Of a stretch of 29,763 nt of DNA, positions 24,894-29,763 are shown in pieces. The notes under the pieces are model-generated. The model ran no database searches. It was not told where the DNA came from and saw only the letters and a program-made list of their open reading frames with translations. How positions within the stretch are numbered: the stretch's first letter is position 1; each line of letters begins with the position of its first letter. The stretch comes from an uncultured Dysgonomonas sp. (GTDB lineage: Bacteria; Bacteroidota; Bacteroidia; Bacteroidales; Dysgonomonadaceae), in NCBI RefSeq assembly GCF_934668725.1, contig NZ_CAKUOF010000026.1:1-29763 (forward strand). The letters run 5' to 3'. The translations under genes were made by a program, and so were the position numbers.

Positions 24894-25844
24894 ATGCAAA
24901 TTAAAAATGCTTTTTTTGTAATCGCTTTGACTGTAGGATTTTGCTTTAGTGCATGCTCCGATGATGAGCAGAATGAAACCTTTAAAGATGCTAAACTTAA
25001 ACTTATATCATCTAAATCTGAGATCGTTCCCTTTGAAGATATAAAAGTGAGTATTGATGTCGATTTGGAATTACTCTATAATAGCTATGATAGTATAACA
25101 TGGAGTGCTAATGGTGCTGCCAGTGATTATGGGTTTTTCGGGAATCAATGGTCGCAAATAGATGATGAAAGAGATTTGAGAATTACTGATTATAGATTTG
25201 GGAAATATAAAGTCTATGCTTTGGGGTATAAAGATGGAATTGTAATCAGTAAAGATTCTATTGAATATCAAGTAAACAAACCTAACGGTGATTTCTTTAG
25301 TATAAGATGGGGGCAAAGTACAAAAAATCAATATCTATCTTATGTGACAGGTATTACACCAAATGAATACCGACCTACGTATGAGGGTTGGACTGAAATT
25401 GGCGGCGTTCGTCTTGATCTATATTATTTTGTTGAAAATACAAATGTGGAGTATGCAACTCTCAGGTTTATGCCATGGATTGCGAGTAGCAATTTGAGAA
25501 CTAGTAAAAGTGCAGCTATACCTGATGTCAATGATTTTGATTGGCATGATCGTACGGATGAAGGTGATATGGCAAGATATGATATGGAATATACATTTCA
25601 TCATAACTATTTAGTGGAGTTATATGGAGCTCCAAAATTAGTTTATAGTGGTGATGATGTTACGCAAACGACCTTGAAAGAGGAATATGATACTCGATTC
25701 TCTTATAAGCTCGAAAGCTATTACTATCCTGTTGAAATATGGGATACGCCGGGCAGTAGTATTTGTTTGGTTAGGGCAAATAATTGGATGGGAGGAGTAA
25801 ATCAGGCTGGAATTAGTCTAGTTGTGGCACAACCCCGAAAATGA
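24894..25844 (+). CDS. Probable surface lipoprotein, unknown function
   Basis: A 316-residue lipoprotein with a signal peptide ending FSAC (cysteine near residue 20) followed by SDDEQNE. An acidic run right after the cysteine is the export signal that sends Bacteroidetes lipoproteins to the cell surface. The rest is soluble and beta-rich. Residues about 35-125 (SKSEIVPFEDIKVSIDVDLELL, then ITWSANGAASDYGFF) resemble an Ig-like or PKD-type fold, by impression only. The remainder is rich in tyrosine and tryptophan. I do not recognise a family. It is single, convergent with the TSUP gene, and no typical SusCD partners are near. Confidence 0.7.
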   Translation: MQIKNAFFVIALTVGFCFSACSDDEQNETFKDAKLKLISSKSEIVPFEDIKVSIDVDLELLYNSYDSITWSANGAASDYGFFGNQWSQIDDERDLRITDYRFGKYKVYALGYKDGIVISKDSIEYQVNKPNGDFFSIRWGQSTKNQYLSYVTGITPNEYRPTYEGWTEIGGVRLDLYYFVENTNVEYATLRFMPWIASSNLRTSKSAAIPDVNDFDWHDRTDEGDMARYDMEYTFHHNYLVELYGAPKLVYSGDDVTQTTLKEEYDTRFSYKLESYYYPVEIWDTPGSSICLVRANNWMGGVNQAGISLVVAQPRK

Positions 25845-25884
25845 TTGAATACTGGATGAGAGAATCTTTATGTCTATTTTGGTA

Positions 25885-26646
25885 TTAAAAGAACAGATCG
25901 TATGTAAGTTTTATTAAAAGTAATGTGAGAACCATTATTAACATCGGGCGAATAACTTTTTGCCCGTTTTTTATGGCTACACCGCTACCTAAATAATGAC
26001 CTGCAATGGCACACAAGGCAGCAGGTATTCCTATTGCAAGAAGAATTTTACCCTCGATGGCAAATACAATTAATGAGGCTATATTGGAGGTTAAATTGAC
26101 TAGCTTCGCATTCCCCATACTTGTTAAAAGATCTAACCCCAAGACCGAAGTATAAGCTAATATGAGAAATGTACCAGTTCCCGGTCCGAAAAAACCGTCA
26201 TACCCGCCTATAACAAACCCTATAAGGGATGACAGGATAATCACTTTGGTTTTTGAATAATTTCGAGGCTTAATGTGGGATAAATTTTTTTTCTTGAAAA
26301 CAAGAACCGCAATAATCGGTATGCCGGCAACAAGGATGTATTGTAGAACTTTAGCATCGAGGCAAACCGCTATTTTTGATCCGATAGCCGATCCGATAAA
26401 CGCAAAAATGATGGAAGGTATGGCACTCGTCAGATTGTAGCTTTTATTCTTCACAAAGCGCATAGTACTGAAAAATGTACCTATACAACTACTAAATTTA
26501 TTAGTGCCCAATGCTAAATGGGGCGATAAGCCTGCAATATTGTAGGTTGGAAGTGAGACAAGTCCGCCACCGCCGGCAATACTGTCAATAAAACCACTAA
26601 TAAATATCAGGGGGCAGATTATAAGCAGCTGTTCTAAATATTCCAC
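25885..26646 (-). CDS. TSUP-family (TauE/SafE) permease
   Basis: A 253-residue inner-membrane protein with about seven or eight helices in two repeats, of the TauE/SafE family that moves sulfite, sulfonates or other organic anions. Family traits include DSIAGGGGLVSLPTY near residue 22 and HLALGTNKFSS near 44 in the first repeat, and GGYDGFFGPGTGTFL and NAKLVNLTSN in the second. The first codon is GTG at 26646; I found no better ATG in frame. The substrate cannot be predicted. It lies downstream of the small regulator on the same strand with a 50-base gap, so they may share a transcript. Confidence 0.88.
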   Translation of the reverse strand: MEYLEQLLIICPLIFISGFIDSIAGGGGLVSLPTYNIAGLSPHLALGTNKFSSCIGTFFSTMRFVKNKSYNLTSAIPSIIFAFIGSAIGSKIAVCLDAKVLQYILVAGIPIIAVLVFKKKNLSHIKPRNYSKTKVIILSSLIGFVIGGYDGFFGPGTGTFLILAYTSVLGLDLLTSMGNAKLVNLTSNIASLIVFAIEGKILLAIGIPAALCAIAGHYLGSGVAIKNGQKVIRPMLIMVLTLLLIKLTYDLFF

Positions 26647-26696
26647 TATACCAGTCTTTTATCTGTGTTTTAGAATTGACCAGATTAATATTTATA

Positions 26697-26990
26697 TCAC
26701 TTACTTTTTTCTATTTTCTTTATTATATCCTTAAGTCCGTCTAGTGTATCAGCTTTGTAGAAAGTGTTTTTATACTCTATAAGTGCAGTAAGCTCGCTTC
26801 TGGAAGTATCGGAAGTAAATAGTTCCCAAAATTCAACATTTAAAGCATTAGCTATCTTTTCCAGCGTTTCAATCGTAGGATTACCATTGATATTTCGAGT
26901 GAGAGTATTTGGGGTAATATGAAGATTAATAGCTAACTGCTCCATTGTTATTCCCTTTTCCTTGCAGATTTCTTTTACTCTTAGATCCAT
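26697..26990 (-). CDS. XRE-family helix-turn-helix regulator
   Basis: A 97-residue DNA-binding protein. The Cro/CI-type HTH covers about residues 5-60: EICKEKGITMEQLAINLHITPNTLTRNINGNPTIETLEKIANALNVEFWELF, with all five helices. The short C-terminal part (SELTALIEYKNTFYKADTLDGLKDIIKKIEKS) may dimerise or bind a small molecule; such HTH proteins with this tail are common in Bacteroidales. A perfect 18-base palindrome 24 bases before its start suggests autoregulation. The divergent neighbour at 27183 may be a target. Confidence 0.88.
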   Translation of the reverse strand: MDLRVKEICKEKGITMEQLAINLHITPNTLTRNINGNPTIETLEKIANALNVEFWELFTSDTSRSELTALIEYKNTFYKADTLDGLKDIIKKIEKSK

Positions 26991-27013
26991 TATTGATAAA
27001 TATTTTAGGAGCG

Positions 27014-27031
27014 TTAAAGTTATAACTTTAA
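27014..27031. promoter_or_regulatory. Palindromic operator candidate of the XRE regulator
   Basis: TTAAAGTTATAACTTTAA is a perfect 18-base palindrome in the divergent region between the regulator and the 124-residue gene. It overlaps a weak minus-strand -7-like box (TAACTTTA). A second palindrome, AGTCATGACT, lies at 27050-27059. Confidence 0.55.
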
Positions 27032-27060
27032 TTGTTGAAATGAAATTATAGTCATGACTT

Positions 27061-27130
27061 TATATTTGTAATTTATTTTTAATATATTGATTATTAGTTA
27101 TTTGGTTTTGAATTTCATTCTTTATATTTG
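27061..27130 (+). promoter_or_regulatory. Two -7 boxes before the 124-residue gene
   Basis: TATATTTG occurs at 27061-27068 and again at 27123-27130. The second has TTTG at 27101-27104 with an 18-base spacer and is the better promoter; its leader would be about 45 bases. The first directly follows the palindrome at 27050-27059. Confidence 0.5.
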
Positions 27131-27182
27131 TCTTTGAATTATAGCTGAATTTATCATTATAATATAAAATTTAAAGAACACT

Positions 27183-27557
27183 ATGGAAACAAAAGAATTC
27201 GATTTTAATAACTCTCACCGAAACTTTGTAAATAATACGCAGCAGTACCATCAGCGACAGGCAATTTATATTGATAAAGATGATTTCTGTAATGAGGTCG
27301 AAAATCGGGTTGCTGTTTTAGGACAGTTGAGCGATTTGCTTTCTTATATTTCGGATAAATCGTATTGCCTGATAAATGCATTTTCAAATTCCTTGAAAAA
27401 TGCTCCAAGGGGTTCTTTGTTAATAGATAAGGAGGTCGAATTGTTTATCGATGTTATCTCATCTCTTCTGAATTTGATGAGCAACAGGGAGGATATTCGT
27501 AAATGGTGTTATGAACTTCTTGTAGAGCAGAAGCATCTTAAAGATCTTCACAAATAG
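27183..27557 (+). CDS. Unknown 124-residue protein
   Basis: A cytoplasmic, probably all-helical protein. I do not recognise it. The N-terminus is polar and Q/N/H-rich (FDFNNSHRNFVNNTQQYHQRQ), followed by helices (about 45-75 and 82-120) with the pattern VENRVAVLGQLSDLLSYISDKSYCLINAF and VELFIDVISSLLNLMSNREDIRKWCYELL. The size and helical content would fit a small regulatory or adaptor protein. It is divergent from the XRE regulator and has good promoters, which suggests it is a real gene under its control. It precedes the DUF4919 gene by 89 bases. Confidence 0.65.
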   Translation: METKEFDFNNSHRNFVNNTQQYHQRQAIYIDKDDFCNEVENRVAVLGQLSDLLSYISDKSYCLINAFSNSLKNAPRGSLLIDKEVELFIDVISSLLNLMSNREDIRKWCYELLVEQKHLKDLHK

Positions 27558-27646
27558 CAACCGAATAAAAGAGTGTGGCAAAAGTTACAGGGGATTTTTT
27601 CGTATTTTAGCAGAAAATAAGGTTTCATAAACTAAAAAATACAACA

Positions 27647-28285
27647 ATGAAAAGAATTTTGATTTGTTCAATACTATCTCTTATGGCAATTACTCTGTTT
27701 GGACAATCAGAAGTAGTTATTCCGTCTTTCGATGATACGTATAGTGAATACGTAAAGAAGCTCGAATCGGGCAATACAGATATCGATTATCAGGATTTCA
27801 GATTTAGCTTTATGAAGAGTAAGCAGTTTAAGATAGCATCCCGGAAATTAAAAGATATCAGCCAATTGAAAAATGCGATGTATGAACAAATGGATCAGCT
27901 GAATTATGATGGGATAATCTCATTGGCAAAGCAGATATTAAGTATCGACTATACCAATATGATGGCGCATAAAATATTAAGTCAGACTTATGATATGATG
28001 GAAGATGCTGATAATTCACAAAAATACGATGCTATTGGTATGGGGTTATTGAAATCTATTATTCAGAATGGAGATGGCAAGTCGTGCGAAACGGCATGGC
28101 CTGTGATTCAAGTTTCAGAAGAATATTTTATTTTGGAAATGCTTGGTGTAGAGGTTAAACAGCAAAGTATTATAAGCGGTAAGGGGTTATGTGACAGGAT
28201 GGATGTGACCGATGAAGGTGTACCTGCAACTTACTATTTTGATATAAGTAAAATTTTTGAGAACCGCGACAAATTGAGTAATTAA
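27647..28285 (+). CDS. Exported DUF4919-domain protein
   Basis: A 212-residue protein with a signal peptide (to about residue 20, ending TLFGQ). The body fits DUF4919: IPSFDDTYSEYVKKLESGNTDIDYQDFRFSFMKSKQF near the start, a tetratricopeptide-like helical middle (LAKQILSIDYTNMMAHKILSQTYDMMED), and the closing block EEYFILEMLGVEVKQQSIISGKGLCDRMDVTDE with ATYYFDISKIFE. The family is Bacteroidetes-specific with no known function. It is probably periplasmic. It may be transcribed with the gene upstream; no terminator was found between them. Confidence 0.85.
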   Translation: MKRILICSILSLMAITLFGQSEVVIPSFDDTYSEYVKKLESGNTDIDYQDFRFSFMKSKQFKIASRKLKDISQLKNAMYEQMDQLNYDGIISLAKQILSIDYTNMMAHKILSQTYDMMEDADNSQKYDAIGMGLLKSIIQNGDGKSCETAWPVIQVSEEYFILEMLGVEVKQQSIISGKGLCDRMDVTDEGVPATYYFDISKIFENRDKLSN

Positions 28286-28341
28286 TAGAGTCAGTTGGGA
28301 AATCGCAAAAAAACTCTATCTGATTGATCTATAAATAATAA

Positions 28342-28506
28342 AATATTACAGGAGTATTGCGCTTCTTACTATGCAGTAAAAAAGATAAGGCAGCGATTCT
28401 GGCACATGTCGACAGGTATTAAGAGCTCAGAATTGTTCTTTTTGCCAGATGTGATGAATATCCCAAAATTGAAGCGGAGATAAAATCAATGCTTGAGGAC
28501 GAATGA
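28342..28506 (+). pseudogene. Possible gene remnant with an internal stop
   Basis: Read in one frame the stretch gives KKDKAAILAHVDRY, a TAA at 28420, then ELRIVLFARCDEYPKIEAEI and SMLEDE before a TGA at 28504. The composition is protein-like and amphipathic on both sides of the stop, but there is no start codon and no family I can name. A shifted frame (QEYCASYYAVKKIRQRFW...) is also open, so this may be chance or an end of a decayed gene. Confidence 0.25.
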
Positions 28507-28561
28507 GCTATTTAACTACCTAATACAGATGATAATTTTTCTTTAAAACGATATTTCATAA

Positions 28562-28602
28562 AAATACCCCCTAAAAGTTAGATACAACTTTAGGGGGTAT
28601 TT
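28562..28602. terminator. Bidirectional terminator hairpin
   Basis: AAATACCCCCTAAAAGTT (28562-28579) pairs with AACTTTAGGGGGTATTT (28586-28602) with one bulged A and a six-base loop. It lies between the plus-strand DUF4919 side and the end of the minus-strand RHS cluster and could stop both. Confidence 0.8.
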
Positions 28603-28663
28603 CATTGAGAACTAAGGCTATTTATTTAACTAAGGCTAAGATAAACACAGAGGTAAGAATAAA

Positions 28664-28870
28664 TTACTTCTTATTGTTCCTTAAATATAAATAAGCCTTA
28701 TCTGCAAATTTATAACCTAAGTATAAGCCCAATAATAGAATAAGTATATAGTTATATACAACTGATTTTCTAAAAAGTGCACCAAAGGAATAAATAATAA
28801 AGTATATATAGAAGCTGTATGAGACAATGTAATTTGAATAAAAATATAAATACCAAATTTTTCTTTTCAT
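28664..28870 (-). CDS. Small two-helix membrane protein, candidate immunity or accessory
   Basis: A 68-residue protein with two hydrophobic segments (about 11-31 and 36-55, ILILLLGLYLGYKFA) and a basic C-terminus. It is not a family I recognise. Its ATG overlaps the stop of the preceding gene in ATGA (28867-28870), so the pair is translationally coupled. Last gene of the RHS cluster before a terminator. Immunity proteins for membrane-acting toxins are often small and membrane-bound, which makes that role possible, but no homology supports it. Strongly A/T-rich, unlike most of the window. Confidence 0.55.
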   Translation of the reverse strand: MKRKIWYLYFYSNYIVSYSFYIYFIIYSFGALFRKSVVYNYILILLLGLYLGYKFADKAYLYLRNNKK

Positions 28871-29064
28871 TTTTTTCTCCTCCTTTTTTCTAAATACTCT
28901 AATATCCCACTTATAACCCCAATTATAAGTAATATTAATAAAACATACCTAATATAGATTATATAGGGAACATCTTTTAACTCCCGCTCAAAAAGCATTG
29001 AGCAACCAGCCAGAATTATAATAGGGATCATTAGTCTATCTAAGATCTTAATAATAGATTTCAT
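28867..29064 (-). CDS. Small two-helix membrane protein after the RHS tail
   Basis: A 65-residue protein with two helices (about 11-26, LMIPIIILAGCSMLF, and 34-56, YIIYIRYVLLILLIIGVISGIL) and a positively charged end (EKRRRKK). It starts 12 bases after the stop of the RHS-like gene and overlaps the next small gene. Gene order (toxin carrier tail, then small membrane proteins) is the usual one for polymorphic toxins and their immunity genes. It also could be an unrelated small membrane protein. The sequence alone gives no family. Confidence 0.6.
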   Translation of the reverse strand: MKSIIKILDRLMIPIIILAGCSMLFERELKDVPYIIYIRYVLLILLIIGVISGILEYLEKRRRKK

Positions 29065-29076
29065 CTTAATAAAGTT

Positions 29077-29763
29077 TTATTTCTTCAACCAATCTATAAA
29101 TTTCTCTAACCTGCTTTGCTCACGAGGTGGATCTTGAGGTTGTTGATTTACCTTTTTTGAAGCAGTTTCTAAATGAGCGTCATGAGCATCATTACTTGGA
29201 TTTGGATTTGTCAATTGTTGAACAACTCCAGCTCCAGCAGCAACTCTAAGAACAATTTTAGCCAGAGTTCCTTGTGGTGATCGTTTTGGGTCAGATCCAC
29301 CACCATTATCGAATGACGGGCTAGGCATATTATCTTGTATTCCTTTAGCGACAGCCGCTTGAGCAGCATCCAAACCTTCTTTTGCCACTCTATCATTTTT
29401 TCGTTGATTGGTATAACCTGGATTAGAAGATGCTTCTAATACTCCAATATCCATCAAAAACTTAGTTCCTGCAATTATGGTAGCACCCTGTATAAGATTT
29501 GCAGCTTCAGAGACAGTATTCTTTATTGTACGTCCTTGTTCTGCCAACTGATTAGTAGTGGATTGATTGGTTGGAACCGCCACTGGGGCCATCGGGATAG
29601 GAATAGCTCCTCCAGGTACAGGTAAAACTCCCTGCTTCCCATCTTTATCCACAAACTTCATCGGATTGTTATAACAATATACATATGGCGACCAGTTGTA
29701 GAACTTTTCACTCAATGGATCAGGTGTTGTAAATCGACTATATCCCGGGTCGTAGAATCTAGC
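29077..29763 (-). CDS. RHS-repeat protein, C-terminal part with variable tail (partial)
   Basis: The frame runs to the right window edge, so only the last 228 residues are seen. It begins ARFYDPGYSRFTTPDPLSEK and continues FYNWSPYVYCYNNPMKFVDKDG, the hallmark core that ends RHS-repeat shells. The roughly 190 residues after DKDG are variable: a proline-rich linker (VLPVPGGAIPIPMAPVAVPT), then an alanine-rich helical part (SEAANLIQGATIIAGTKFLMDIG; TLAKIVLRVAAGAGVVQQL) and a charged end (RLEKFIDWLKK). In RHS proteins such tails are toxin domains, but no known catalytic motif is visible. A TTG at 29715 is not the real start. Two small membrane genes follow. Confidence 0.85.
   Translation of the reverse strand, partial: ARFYDPGYSRFTTPDPLSEKFYNWSPYVYCYNNPMKFVDKDGKQGVLPVPGGAIPIPMAPVAVPTNQSTTNQLAEQGRTIKNTVSEAANLIQGATIIAGTKFLMDIGVLEASSNPGYTNQRKNDRVAKEGLDAAQAAVAKGIQDNMPSPSFDNGGGSDPKRSPQGTLAKIVLRVAAGAGVVQQLTNPNPSNDAHDAHLETASKKVNQQPQDPPREQSRLEKFIDWLKK

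Noticed and set aside
28285..28319. ATAGAGT / ACTCTAT pair after the DUF4919 gene
   Set aside because: The loop would be about 21 bases and no T tract follows, so it is unlikely to be a terminator.
1..29763. CRISPR arrays, insertion sequences or phage genes
   Set aside because: No regularly spaced direct repeats, transposase motifs or phage structural genes were seen; the only close repeat is the tRNA-Asn pair.

Overview
The window reads as chromosomal DNA of a low-GC member of the Bacteroidales, most like Dysgonomonas or a close relative. This rests on the family content (fused MurF-alanine racemase, GSCFA, DUF5606 and DUF4919 proteins, a secreted MsrB-MsrA fusion, signal peptides ending in AQ or SC) and on many upstream elements matching the Bacteroidetes -7 box TAnnTTTG. 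The genus is an inference; no marker gene such as 16S rRNA is present.

Layout. 1-6230: a plus-strand cell-envelope block with a membrane-bound lytic transglycosylase (MltF type), a secreted M28 peptidase, a GSCFA protein and a MurF/alanine racemase fusion, closed by a clear terminator. 6300-12480: a drug-efflux-type block with a TolC-like outer membrane factor, an HlyD-type adaptor, two ABC-2 permeases without an ATPase gene, a MarR-type regulator and a four-helix membrane protein. Palindromes of the form TTGnCTAnnCAA sit at the tolC-like promoter (two copies), at the marR promoter and just before the last gene, which suggests one MarR regulon. 12515-17206: divergent secreted glycosidases, GH20 with a PA14 domain (minus) and GH3 (plus), each ending in a near-perfect terminator hairpin. 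17278-19184: a YcxB-like membrane protein, two identical tRNA-Asn genes and a PfkB-family kinase transcribed from facing promoters. 19676-21863: a GNAT acetyltransferase, a probable small RNA or leader with its own promoter and terminator, and rmuC.

22041-24773: a small membrane protein with an HEKIH motif directly followed by secreted MsrB-MsrA, then a DUF5606 protein and a membrane protein of unknown function. 24894-28285: a probable surface lipoprotein, a TSUP permease, a small XRE-type regulator with a perfect palindrome before it, an unknown 124-residue protein and a DUF4919 protein. 28342-28506 may be a gene remnant. At the right edge, on the minus strand, is the C-terminal end of an RHS-repeat protein with a variable tail, followed at once by two overlapping small membrane proteins that are candidate immunity or accessory genes.

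The points most worth pursuing are the RHS tail with its downstream pair, the MarR operator set controlling an exporter that lacks its own ATPase, the HEKIH protein coupled to methionine sulfoxide reductase, and the small RNA at 20461-20541.
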